The notes under the pieces are model-generated. The model saw only the letters and a program-made list of their open reading frames with translations. It searched no databases and had not been told where the DNA came from. This document shows, piece by piece, positions 11,761 through 22,195 of a DNA stretch of 64,000 bases. A program made the position numbers and the translations under genes. Origin of the DNA: Nymphalis io (taxonomy: Eukaryota > Arthropoda > Insecta > Lepidoptera > Nymphalidae); contig NC_065903.1 of assembly GCF_905147045.1 (NCBI RefSeq), positions 1,054,001 through 1,118,000 of the forward strand. The letters run 5' to 3'. The first letter of the stretch is position 1, and each line of letters begins with the position of its first letter.

Positions 11761-13573
11761 TTAAACACTGTTTAATGTACTTGTTATAAATTATTAACCG
11801 TGGAATTCAATATATTCCCTTCAATATATATTGTTGATATTTCAACATCTCATTACTTCAATCCTGTGAAAGGTTACTAGTTTTTACACACAGCGATCGC
11901 CATCTGACATCCAAGCAACCTCTGACACGACAAGTTGTCGGCCTTTAAATGACTCGTAATAAACGGAGTTAGGAAATTTTCTTAATTATTAATTACAAGA
12001 TGCTCTATCTGTGATTTTTTTTAAATAGGTAGTTATACTTCACTGGTAAGTATGATGAGGTGACACCGCCCGGTTACATCGTCAATTAATCGTCCCTAGT
12101 GTGAAGTTAAATTGTCTCACTCACCCTTCAAATATATGGTGGTACCAACCCTGACGAATTTACACTAACCTCTTCCACCAAGTATTATATTCAAAAACAG
12201 TCTAAAACAACGAAACTATATAAAATATGATTCTTTAAGAAAGTATCAACATTGCCTTAAATATTACAATGGTGAAATATTAGCGACCAATAAAATACGC
12301 CAAAGGTGAAAACCGAAAATATTATAAAAAAGTGCTTTATTATTCAAAGGCCGTGAGAAACAACGGCACGCCTACAGCACGCACAAACAGAATTCTTAGA
12401 ACATTTGTCATGCTGTATGTGAATTATGCTTTTCGAATTTGTCGAGATGAGCGTCCAACTTAACGGATTATTTATGGATATTCTTCACGCGATTCTATTC
12501 AATATTTTATATAATTAACGTTACGATTTCAAAAATCTTGTATATCAGATAATGGATATACTACGTTTTAACGTAAGAAGAATGTGCATCCCAAGTTTGG
12601 ATCTAGATCGTAATAAAACTCATATTAAACTCTCACAGTTATAATTATATATGAACTGAAATACAAGTAATGATTTTCGAATTAATATTGAATATTTATT
12701 TTTATTAAAAAAGTTGCTTCATAATACAATACAATAAGTGGTAAATCAGAAATATGAGAAGTCTAACGTAGCGTAGCGTAGAATGGTGATATTATTTAGT
12801 ATTAGTGAATACTTTCATACCAAAAAATCAAGGGCACTGCAGAGCAATGATCTTGTTTATTCATATATAAATCTTCACAAAACGAATGATGTTTAATCTC
12901 CCAACTCCTAAATAGACTTCACGATAAACAATATTTTCAATCAGTTAAAGCATCTATTACATGCAGCTAGCTTGTATAGCTTAATCTAGATATCACTAAC
13001 TAGCTCGTTGAAGGCAGCAAAATTGTTGCACTCATAGATCAAGGCTATAGAAATGGCGTCTACCTTACTGATATATCAGACAAAAGTCAGTCAGTCAAAG
13101 ATGTTAGTAATACTAAATTTATTTGTTACGTGCTATCTTCGGCAACCAGGAACACATTTTGATGATTTATTTTATTATATATAATATATATATATAATAA
13201 GCTTCAATATAAAAATTATAAAAAATGCCGATTAAAAAGTACATAAGAATTTTTCTTATCCATCTAATGATACCGAATTAACCTTTTGACAAAATCTTGG
13301 TTTTTTACGCGCCCCTATTTGACAAATCAAAAATATCGGTTATAACTGCTTTATTACATGGATAGAAAATGAATTTTAAATTACTTTCAAATCACGATAG
13401 CTTTCTTCACTGTGATCTGATTACAATGAAGCAGCACAAATATTGATCTAAGCTGAGCTTAATCTATCTATAAAACCGCAAGAAAATCCGTTCAAGAATG
13501 ACACACAAATAAGGGTTTCTGTGTTCTGTTACTCGCCCTCTCATTTTTTAATAAATTTGTTCCATCTATAGAT
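11761..13573. other. Non-coding DNA
   Basis: AT-rich. A possible worn family B relic lies at about 12050-12160 (ccgcccggttacatcgtcaatt, tctcactcacccttcaaa). Otherwise nothing is recognised. Confidence 0.35.
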
Positions 13574-13588
13574 GCACAATTTTTCAAA

Positions 13589-15868
13589 TCAACAGCCAAT
13601 CGTTGTCCACTGCTGAACATAGGCCTCTCCCAAGGTGCGCCAAAGCTCCCTGTCCTCCGCCTTCCGCATCCAGTTGGTGCCCGCCACCTTCTTAAGGTCC
13701 TCGGTCCACCTGGCTGGAGGGCGCCCTACGCTGCGCTTGCCGATTCGCGGTCTCCACTCTAGGACTCGTCTGCTCCAACGGCCATCGGTCCTACGACATA
13801 CGTGACCAGCCCACTGCCACTTCAGCCTGCTAATTTTGCAAGCTATGTCGGTGACTCCGGTTCTTTTCCGGATAATCTCATTTCTGATCTTATCCTTCAA
13901 AGATACTCCGAGCATAGCTCGCTCCATAGCACGCTGAGCGACTTTGAATTTGTGGACTAGTCCCGCAGTTAGTGTCCACGTTTCGGCACCGTATGTCATG
14001 GCAGGTAAGACGCATTGGTTGAAGACTTTCGTCTTCAAACATTGCGGTATAGACGACTTGAGGACTTGACGAAGGTTGCCAAATGCTGCCCATCCCAAGC
14101 GAATTCTTCGATCGGCTTCCTTCTCGAAGTTGTTCCTACCGACTTGTATTATCTGTCCTAGGTAGGTATATTCACTAACAACTTCGAGAGGTTTCCCCTC
14201 GACGTATATCGGTCCCGGCACGACATGCATATTGAACATGACCTTGGTCTTGTCCAAGTTCATGCCGAGACCGACACACCGGGAAGACTCGCCTAGGCTA
14301 CGCAGCATTTCGGTGAGTTGTTCCAGCGACTCTGCTATGATGACGATATCGTCGGCAAATCGAAGGTGTGAGATGTACTCGCCGTTTACATTGACTCCAT
14401 ACCTAGTCCAATCCAGCGTTTTGAAAACGTCTTCCAACGCGTTGGTGAACAGTTTCGGGGATATTACATCCCCCTGTCTCACCCCTCTGCGCAATTGGAT
14501 CGCCTTCGTCTTACAGTCCTGGATGTGGACAGTCATTGTAGCGGCGCTGTACAGACATCTCAGTACCTCGATATATCTCCAATCGATATGACATCTCTGC
14601 AATGAGTCGAGCACTGCCCAGGTTTCGATGGAGTCGAAGGCTTTCTCATAGTCCACAAATGCCATACACAGCGGCTGATTGTACTCTTCGGTCTTCTGCA
14701 CAATCTGCCGAACAGTATGGATGTGGTCCACGGTGCTGTAGCCTGATCGAAAGCCGGCTTGCTCTGGGGGCTGGAACTCGTCAAGTCGTCTGGCGAGACG
14801 GTTCGTGACGACTCTTGAGAACAGCTTATACACGTGACTCAGGAGGGAGATTGGTCTGTAGTTTTTCAAGAGGGTTTTATCACCTTTCTTGAAAAACAGT
14901 ACCACCTCACTCCCGCTCCACGTTTCCGGGGTCTTGCCATGTTGGATGACGGAATTAAAGAGGCTTGCTAGCTCTTTCAGGACCGGAGTCCCGCCTGCCT
15001 TAAGCAACTCTGTTGTGATTCCGTCATCTCCCGGAGATTTGTTGTTTTTAAGCTGTTCTAAAGCCGCCCTAATCTCTCCTTGGTCAACGACCGGGAGCTC
15101 CTCGGAGTAATGGCGCATAAGAGGGGCGCGCTGGTCATCAATACTGATTCCCATGGGTTTATCCGATCTTGAAGAGAACAACTGCCCATAAAACCTCTCT
15201 ACTTCTCCGATAATCTCAGGCCTAGAGGTAACGAACCCACCATTTTCAGTTTTAAGTTTTGTCAGACGCGGCCTCCCAAACTTGCGAGCGAACACTTTCG
15301 ATCCCCGATTTTGCTCAATCGCAGCCTTGATGGCACGGGTATTGGAGCGTCGGAGATCGCGTCGCGTCAGCGTTTTTATTGTTCGGTTTAAGGCCTTATC
15401 TGACAAAAACGATGGTAGTTCTCGTCGTTTTCTCATGAGCTCGAGTGTCTCAGCAGAGAGTTTTGGTGCGTTGTCTCTTCTCTGTGGCGGAAAACACTTG
15501 CGGGATGTGTTTTGCAGTATTTTGACCAGCGTGTCGGTTCTCTCATCAATGCTGCTTATGGTTTCCAACGCGGTGAATTGATTTTGAAGTTCCATTTGGA
15601 ACTTTTCGGAGCCTTGAGCAGCTTGGAGCATGGTAGGTCGGAGAGTAGACCTCATCATTCTCGATCTTTCGGCTTTTAAGTTGATATTTAGAGTGCCTCG
15701 AACCAAGCGGTGATCACTTCCGGTATTAAACCTGTTGATCACTGAAACATCTCTAAATATGTGCCTTTTATTCGAGATGATAAAGTCTATCTCGTTCCTT
15801 GTCACGTTATCGGGGCTTCGCCAGGTCCACCTCCTCTGAGGCTTCTTTTGAAAGAAAGAATTCATCAA
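13589..15868 (-). CDS. RTE reverse transcriptase with C-terminal part of the endonuclease
   Basis: A 759-residue open frame. Residues 1-65 carry the end of the endonuclease fold, including the catalytic-type SDHR at 51-54. The reverse transcriptase core spans about 270-560, with NYRPISLL (336-343), FVDYEKAFDS (404-413, first catalytic Asp), RQGDVISP (464-471) and FADD (504-507, catalytic pair). The C-terminal tail holds GRPPARWTEDL, typical of the clade. It copies element RNA into DNA at a nicked target. The open frame is otherwise uninterrupted, so this copy is young. The Met start is only where the frame opens after the frameshift; in an intact element this would be one polyprotein with the upstream endonuclease. 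Open frames overlapping on other strands here are shadows. Confidence 0.9.
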   Translation of the reverse strand: MMNSFFQKKPQRRWTWRSPDNVTRNEIDFIISNKRHIFRDVSVINRFNTGSDHRLVRGTLNINLKAERSRMMRSTLRPTMLQAAQGSEKFQMELQNQFTALETISSIDERTDTLVKILQNTSRKCFPPQRRDNAPKLSAETLELMRKRRELPSFLSDKALNRTIKTLTRRDLRRSNTRAIKAAIEQNRGSKVFARKFGRPRLTKLKTENGGFVTSRPEIIGEVERFYGQLFSSRSDKPMGISIDDQRAPLMRHYSEELPVVDQGEIRAALEQLKNNKSPGDDGITTELLKAGGTPVLKELASLFNSVIQHGKTPETWSGSEVVLFFKKGDKTLLKNYRPISLLSHVYKLFSRVVTNRLARRLDEFQPPEQAGFRSGYSTVDHIHTVRQIVQKTEEYNQPLCMAFVDYEKAFDSIETWAVLDSLQRCHIDWRYIEVLRCLYSAATMTVHIQDCKTKAIQLRRGVRQGDVISPKLFTNALEDVFKTLDWTRYGVNVNGEYISHLRFADDIVIIAESLEQLTEMLRSLGESSRCVGLGMNLDKTKVMFNMHVVPGPIYVEGKPLEVVSEYTYLGQIIQVGRNNFEKEADRRIRLGWAAFGNLRQVLKSSIPQCLKTKVFNQCVLPAMTYGAETWTLTAGLVHKFKVAQRAMERAMLGVSLKDKIRNEIIRKRTGVTDIACKISRLKWQWAGHVCRRTDGRWSRRVLEWRPRIGKRSVGRPPARWTEDLKKVAGTNWMRKAEDRELWRTLGEAYVQQWTTIGC

Positions 15869-16553
15869 AAAAAAGCCCCTGCGCTTCGAGAAAGTTTACC
15901 AGCATTTGCCCCCTGTGATTTCTGCAGCCCAAGCCGTAAGGTCCGACTTTCGATTCACCGCTATCTTGTACTCCCACTTTAGCATTAAAGTCTCCCATAA
16001 CAACATTGTAGTGGGCCCTCGAGGTGTCGTTGAGGGCCTTTGCGATGTCCTCGTACATCGCTTCGACCACATCATCAGAGTATGTCGAAGTTGGCGCATA
16101 TACCTGTACAACCTTCAGGGAGTACCTGTCGGAAAGTTTTAGGACAAGGTACGCTACCCGGTTCGACACACTACTGATTTCCACAATGCTGCTAATGAGA
16201 TCCTTTTTGACTAGAAAACCGACACCACCCTGGGAGAGGTTATCACCTTCGCGGAAGTAGAGTAAGTTACCGGACTCTAGAGTTATCGTGTCCTCCCCCT
16301 GTCTTCGGACTTCAGATAACCCCAGTATATGCCAGTTTATATGACTTAACTCTACTTCTAATTCGGCGAGGTGATGGTCCAGCCTCATCGAGCGTCCATT
16401 ATACGTTGCCATTTTCAGTCGTTTTATACGGTAGCCTGCCATGAACCGGTGATTCTTAGCACCCCCTGCCCTGCCGATACCGCGACCGCTACCTTGGTCG
16501 GGCCTAGCGGGCTTGCCGGTAACTGGGGGCCTTTTTTTGGGCGCATCTGCCAT
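15807..16553 (-). pseudogene. RTE endonuclease N-terminal part, cut off by frameshift
   Basis: A 248-residue frame. A basic, Gly-rich leader (about 1-45) precedes an exonuclease-endonuclease-phosphatase domain: MATYNGRSM (48-56), LSEVRRQGE with the metal-binding Glu (79-87), QVYAPTS (150-156) and GDFNAKVG (187-194). The frame drifts out of register around residue 226, near an eight-A run at about 15868-15875 on the plus strand. The last about 20 residues are out-of-frame text. The remaining endonuclease end (SDHR) continues in the next frame, in the 13589-15868 entry. The enzyme would nick target DNA. A one-base slip in the homopolymer is the simplest cause, and a sequencing error is also possible. 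Confidence 0.85.
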
Positions 16554-16774
16554 TTAGGGAGGTGGTTTGCCCATACTCGCCGCGCTGGGCAGGCGTGTTG
16601 GCGAGCGCAGTAGGGGGTAAGATGTTTATGGGAGGGGGGACGCTGCTGCCCATCCCCCCTTTTCCCCGTCCCTCAGTCGCCTCTTACGACACCCACGGGA
16701 TGAGATTGGGGGAGTACTATTCTAAGCCGGTACTCCACGGCGTATTTTTACTACTCTATTATATATGTATAGAT

Positions 16775-17152
16775 AAGCTGTGTATATAGTATTTCCAACA
16801 TGTGCTTTGTTCTATGATTCCCTCGTCGACGAATCTTGTAGTCTTTTTATTAACTGGTAAAATGTGTGTTGACTAGAGTTTATGCAAGTCGGATTTATGT
16901 TATTGCATTTCATGGGTGGCATGGCCTAGTTTCAACTTAAACGATTTCCCAAGTTAGGCAATGTTGAGCCGAAGCTAAAGGGGGGGGCGTTTATATTTTC
17001 ACAATATATATGGGTATTTTTAAGCAATATCTCCAATATATTATTATATAATACTGAAATAGTAGAAATTGTACTCTAAATAAAAAAAAACACTTTATTT
17101 TATCATTTTTGAATTGTAATTTTAAAAAACTAAATTGGAATTTATTTTTATA
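16775..17152. other. Non-coding DNA
   Basis: AT-rich with a G7 run near 16981. No gene recognised. Confidence 0.4.
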
Positions 17153-17341
17153 ATTCATCTTGACGGTGAAGGAAAACATCGTGAGGAAACCTGCATGTAT
17201 CTAATTTCACTGAAATTCTGTCACATGTGTATTCCACCAAACTTCATTTGAGCAGCGTGATGAATTAATCTCCAAAACCTTCTCCTTAAAAAAGGAGAAG
17301 AGGCCTAAGCCCAGCAGTGAGTCGTTCACATTCTGTTACCG
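17153..17341 (+). repeat. SINE family A, 5'-truncated copy
   Basis: Starts at cttgacggtgaaggaaaaca and continues to taagcccagcagtga and a short CTGTTAC tail. The tRNA-like head is absent, as in 5' truncation during reverse transcription. Confidence 0.88.
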
Positions 17342-19954
17342 AGATTGAAATATAGATTCTACCAGAAAGATTCATCTCAAATCTCAGTAGAATCTTTTCT
17401 ACTAATTCTGTACACTTTTTTATACGTTATTAATAATAAAAAGCTAAAGCGAATACCTTAAAGACGATGCAAGCTGTTAAAGTAATGAGGTTCATATGTT
17501 AAGGCGATGTTTCATTCAAGAGATAAAACACAACATAAACAAAACATGGTAATAGAAACACAAATTTTACGTAATTTTCACGTCTCATTCAAAGTTAAGC
17601 CTCGGACGGGCTCATAAATCGAGTGCTACTCGGAATGGCTATTTTACCTCATCTCCATACTGGTTGATCGAGGCATCCGTGACACGTGATGGACGCTATA
17701 AATTCTTTTTAACTGAAGCTATCTTTAACATCAAATCAATTTGTAAAGTTAAAAAATAACGATGTTACTATAAAATATATTTAAGGTTTCGTTTTTTCTC
17801 GTAAGGTAAGCTGATAAGACAAATAATTTGATTACTTCTTTCCTCTTACAATTGATTGATTTGATAATTCGTAATTGCTAATTAGAAATTGAAAAAATAT
17901 AACCGTATTTAAGCATAAAATTGAAAAAAATATATTTGAGTTTAATAATATTTTAGTTTACTAGAATCATAACCAATAATTTCATATTCAGTGTCAAGCA
18001 ATTATATTGGTCTGATCAATATCTCTGTATAAATTCAATCGTGCTGGACTGTTTTAGGTATTGGCACCCAACCTAGGAGTAACAAGACGAGACAGCTATC
18101 CATTATTCATATTTCCATTGGAATAATTCAAAACTGTAACATTTCACTGTATAAAACCCATATCATTATAATATACTAGAATTCTAGGCTTTTTAATGAT
18201 GAGAAAATAAAATTCAATTAACAAGTTTTGAAAAAACAACAGATAATACTAAAATTGTGGATTATATATTTAAATCTTGTAAAACTAATCTTAAGCTAAT
18301 AATTTATACTGATATAAGATAAACTAACCAGAAAATAAATTTTTTTAGTAAAACGTCATCGAATATATTGAATCTTTTCTAACGAAAGACTACTTCAAGT
18401 ATAAAAGTAGGAAATAAATAAATAGATTCTTTATAATTTCTTTAAAACTGTGAAAATGCTACGTCTACATTGTTCTTATACCTTGACATAGACACCAACA
18501 CTCGTTTCTAAAAATGAAAACGCTCCGTAATTACAATTTAATCACGATGTTAATCTTTACAAAAATAAATCATTGCGTACAGCGCATCATAATATGGGCG
18601 GCAATAAAAAACATCCTGGTACAATTATCGCTAACATTACTCGTAACAGCAGAAGTGAATCGAGTCACGTAGCAAAACTCTCAATTAGAGGGTCGTATCT
18701 GTAACGCGAGATCCGCGCCCATAACGAAGAGGCACTTATCTTAAATTTCTAATCTAGTGACTCATATTCATGTTCGCGAAATTACCTCGACTCACTAACT
18801 GGACATAGGTTATTCGGGAATTGACATTACATCACGTATTTTAAGGTGTCTCAGTTTTGGAACACTAGATGGAACAATTTTGATCGCAGATTAATAACTA
18901 GTACGCTAGAAACGTTTTCTGAATTAATTTTATAACTGCATAATGTAGGTCGAACCATTAAGCAGCCATAGCTATGATTCATAATTTGAATTATTATCTA
19001 GATCGCAAGTTGTATGCTTACCATAAATGCAAATAGTGGGTGTTAAAAGTCATAACTGACATTTAAATTAGTACAATGTAAATGAAACTATGGTTTATTT
19101 GACAAAATAATATATTTTGTTATTTGTGAAAGTATAGTTTAATATTTGATAAAATATATTTATATAAATCGTTCTCATTAAGATTTAAAATATTACCTTA
19201 TTAATTAGGAGAGGTATAAAATATGATCATATTTTAATTTTAATTACAAGACTTTAATATTTATGATTATTAACAAGAATGAAAATTTAAAAAGTTAATA
19301 TATGCAAAGCTCAAACTACACAAAAAAGGAAATGTGAGGAGATGATACAAAAAAGGGTTCTGGTCAAATGCAGTATGCAATCAAAAATATTATTATAATC
19401 CCAAATAATGTGACAGATCGTAATTTTGCGTAAAAAGCGTACCGACCACACCGAGAAACGGTGAAACTGTAGCACAATGACATATTTTACGCTTTTGTAC
19501 GAATTTAATTGAGTAAGAAATGAGACGAGGCCGCTCTCAGCGGGGAAACATCCAAATTTAACGAAAAAAATCTGAGAAGCACTCCCATTATTTACGTCGG
19601 GGACGCAACAGGACGTAAGAGTGCATCTGCAATATTAAGTGTGAGATATAACCTTTTCTGCGTTGACCCAGATTTCAATACGCCGCGCAATGCTCTTTAT
19701 GATGACTTTTTGAAAAATGTACTTTTTAATTCCGATCAGAGATGGTCTCGTTCGAACAAGCTTGCATGCGACTTTTTAACTGTAAGGCCTATAAATTGCT
19801 ATTTTTTATGCGAGAGCCACGGAAGCCTGTCGATATTTTACACTAAATTAATGCAGCCGAGTTTATTAAATCGGTGTTGTCATTTCTTTCTTACTAAATC
19901 GGATGCCCTTCTTTAATTTTCCTTTATTAATATTGTAATTCTCTCTTGTTACAG
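17342..19954 (+). other. Intron sequence directly upstream of the knirps-family exon
   Basis: No repeat copy was recognised here. Two less AT-rich, non-repetitive blocks (17590-17700 and 18575-18860) and another at 19490-19760 may be regulatory. The stretch ends in a pyrimidine-rich tract (from about 19914) and the acceptor cttgttacag at 19945-19954. The open frame at 19641-19916 has no recognisable domain and is treated as chance. Confidence 0.5.
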
Positions 19955-20878
19955 TCGTTCTTCGGGCGGACGTACAATAACCTGTCCTCGATTTCTGAAT
20001 GCAAGAACAATGGCGAATGTGTCATCAATAAGAAAAACAGGACGGCTTGCAAGGCATGCAGGCTACGGAAATGTTTGCTAGTCGGCATGTCCAAATCAGG
20101 CTCAAGATACGGGAGAAGATCAAACTGGTTTAAAATACACTGCCTTTTACAAGAACAACAACAACAACATATGCAACAAATGCAAACAAGCAAATCGCCA
20201 CCCACATTCAATACTTCAATTAGTCCATCTTTTTTACCGAGTAACCTTTTACCAGCAGCGGCTCTAGCGGAATATTATAAAAACTCAGAGAAAAATGCTT
20301 ATACCGAAGAAGTAACGAGACAAAGCGTTTCTCCATCTGATTCTGGCGCATCATCAGCCGATCCAGAGGATGATAATAGCTCTAGGAGTACTAGCGGCTT
20401 AAGCATTTTTAGACCAGCATCCTCACCTAGCAGTGAAAAAGATGTACGATTACACGCAATTAGACATCAAAATAAAGACGTTAGAAGAAAAAGGCCACCC
20501 ACCATAATGCCATCAGCATTTGGCAATATTACAGCTTCGCCAAGTTATACCCCAAGGAATGGTCCATTTTTACCAACACCAATGCAAAACATGAGACCTA
20601 TACCACCTGGACTAGCTTGGCCAAATCGTAATGGAGGAGATTTGCTGTTACATTCGCCTGCGGTTGCAGGCGTTGCAATCGAACAAGACCAGCCTATAGA
20701 TCTATCAATAAAGTCAACTGCTGTACTATTTAGAAGTCCGAAAAACGAAGAAGTCAGTGATTCAGAACCAGAACTCAGCATCGATCTAAATGATGACAAC
20801 GGCAAGGATATCATGAAAAATCCTCTAGACCTTAGTCTTGTTTCGAAAAGAGTAGAAGAAGTTCCCATGACTGGTTAA
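19955..20878 (+). CDS. kni: Knirps-family orphan nuclear receptor, last coding exon (5' part outside window)
   Basis: Encodes 307 residues to a TAA at 20876. It opens after the acceptor with SFFGRTYNN, the middle of a nuclear-receptor DNA-binding domain whose first zinc finger (through CEGCK) must be on an upstream exon. The second C4 finger uses Cys 16, 22, 32 and 35. The knirps-family signature SKSGSRYGRRSNWFKIHCLLQE follows at 46-67, then a Gln/His run, Ser/Pro-rich linkers (about 112-165), a basic KDVRRKRPP stretch, and two CtBP-type motifs, PIDLS (247-251) and PLDLS (290-294). There is no ligand-binding domain, as usual for NR0A proteins. The family are nuclear, sequence-specific repressors with roles in segmentation, tracheae and wing veins in Drosophila. 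Family membership is certain. The choice among knirps, knirps-related and eagle is not, although the PxDLS motifs favour knirps/knirps-related. Confidence 0.95.
   Translation, partial: SFFGRTYNNLSSISECKNNGECVINKKNRTACKACRLRKCLLVGMSKSGSRYGRRSNWFKIHCLLQEQQQQHMQQMQTSKSPPTFNTSISPSFLPSNLLPAAALAEYYKNSEKNAYTEEVTRQSVSPSDSGASSADPEDDNSSRSTSGLSIFRPASSPSSEKDVRLHAIRHQNKDVRRKRPPTIMPSAFGNITASPSYTPRNGPFLPTPMQNMRPIPPGLAWPNRNGGDLLLHSPAVAGVAIEQDQPIDLSIKSTAVLFRSPKNEEVSDSEPELSIDLNDDNGKDIMKNPLDLSLVSKRVEEVPMTG
20693..20707 (+). other. CtBP-binding motif PIDLS in the knirps-family protein
   Basis: Codons for Pro-Ile-Asp-Leu-Ser, followed by Ile-Lys, match the PxDLS(x)K consensus that recruits the corepressor CtBP. 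Drosophila Knirps has an equivalent PMDLSMK. Function is inferred from the motif. Confidence 0.8.
20822..20836 (+). other. Second PxDLS motif (PLDLS) near the C-terminus
   Basis: Codons for Pro-Leu-Asp-Leu-Ser within NPLDLSLVSK, about 14 residues from the end of the protein and 43 residues after the first motif. An acidic SDSEPELSIDLNDD stretch lies between the two. Confidence 0.75.
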
Positions 20879-22195
20879 AAGAATTCATAAACTAGTATTA
20901 AATACGTGAATCTTCACAGCCATGTATCTCGCATTGCTATTTATATGTAAATACGTAAATTTGGTTATTATTCCTAATTAGATAAGCTTCATTTCTATTT
21001 CTTTGAAATACTCCGCCGTACAGTATTTAAGTGATTCATACATTTCTTCTTTTTATTTTACCTGATCTTGCTACCATAATGTTGAAGTTGTTTTTATATT
21101 TAGTTATGTAGATAGTAGATAATTATATTATTTGAACGGAGTTGTAATTGCGAGTGATAAAAGAATGTGTCATAATTAAAAGTGAAAAATCGATGTCTAT
21201 CTTGATAGTACATATTTTATACGAATCCGTCCATTTAAGCTGATGTATACATAAATATTTTATGTATAACTTTATAAGATAATCATTAATATATAAACCA
21301 GTATGTAATGTTTCACGTGTTTATAAATTTTTACATCAGAGTAGTTCAGAAAATACAATGAAATCAAATTATAGTGTAATAAATATCTCATAAGTATTAT
21401 TTGATAGCATAATTACTCGCTGACATTCCTTTTAGAAAAATATAATATATTTGTGCCAGTTTTCTAAACAATGCCAGTTTTAAGTATATTACCATTTTAG
21501 TTTAATTTAGTGGGATTACGGCCAGTCGATTATGAAGCTCAAAATTTAAATGTACAAATAGATAAGAAAACAATTGTATGATATTAGATGATTTGCTGAA
21601 ACAGAAATTATCTAAGTATTTATTTTAGTTAGGCCAGTTAATTGAGTCATTTTAGTGTAAGGTATAATAATTTCTATTTTATAATTTATAGATAGTTCAT
21701 TTTGTGTTTGTCCCGTGTTATGTATTTCGTTGTTTGTTTGTAGATTTATACAATTGTACATTTATCTCTACTCTATTTCCTGATAATGCTTTGAAATAAG
21801 CGTTGTCGTTTGAACCGTAATTTGTTTTCCCTTCCTCGTTTTGTTTAAACTCAATTACTTAATATTAATGTTGCGATTTGTTGATTTCATATCGTTTCAA
21901 TGGCCATTTAGCATAGACGTCATTAATGTTTTTAAATGTATTTTTATGCCATACGTCGAATTTCATATGATAATTTTGATGAAGGATTTTTTTTTTTGTT
22001 TCTATGACAATTAGAAAGTAGTTCAAATTAAGTTACATTATGAATGTGAATTCCTATGAACTTTGAAATATGTATATAAGTTATGTAGTTATTTGTTATC
22101 AGTGTGATACAATATTTTTATCGACGTGTTTATATTTTTTTACGTTTATAAAATCTTAATATATTTGAAAGAATAAATTGTGAGTGCCTTTAAAT
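20879..22195 (+). other. Probable 3' UTR of the knirps-family gene
   Basis: AU-rich sequence after the stop codon with no recognisable repeat. AATAAA occurs at 21378-21383 and again at 22172-22177. The second is followed by a GT- and T-rich stretch (gtgagtgccttt, then tgtatgttttatttttgtc), so it is the better cleavage site. Three exact UGUANAUA Pumilio-type sites lie at 20946, 21107 and 22071. The end is inferred, not observed. Confidence 0.6.
22172..22177 (+). terminator. Likely polyadenylation signal AATAAA
   Basis: A canonical hexamer 1.3 kb after the stop codon, with a GU/U-rich downstream element within 30 bases. An alternative earlier hexamer is at 21378. Confidence 0.55.

Larger units (their letters stand above)
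13574..16767 (-). mobile_element. RTE-type non-LTR retrotransposon (LINE), nearly full length
   Basis: About 3.2 kb on the minus strand, a normal length for the RTE clade. It encodes an apurinic-type endonuclease followed by a reverse transcriptase, with almost no 3' UTR, as RTE elements have. The 5' leader (about 16554-16760) is G/C-rich on the minus strand and includes gtgggtgtcgtaagaggcgact. A 7-base repeat TATAGAT at 13567-13573 and 16768-16774 may be the target duplication, but it is short and AT-rich, so the boundaries are tentative. A single frameshift separates the two coding blocks. It is inserted antisense to the knirps-family gene in its presumed intron. Confidence 0.85.

Noticed and set aside
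14232..16789. Many plus- and minus-strand frames across 13.9-16.8 kb
   Set aside because: Shadows of the RTE endonuclease and reverse transcriptase coding regions.
19641..19916. 91-residue plus-strand frame just before the knirps-family exon
   Set aside because: It ends before the splice acceptor, has no domain, and carries none of the first zinc-finger residues. It is intronic by context.
19927..20211. Minus-strand Cys-rich frame (CICCICCCCCSC)
   Set aside because: The cysteines are the antisense of the Gln/His codon run after the knirps DNA-binding domain.
20545..20868. 107-residue minus-strand frame
   Set aside because: Antisense shadow of the knirps-family coding exon.
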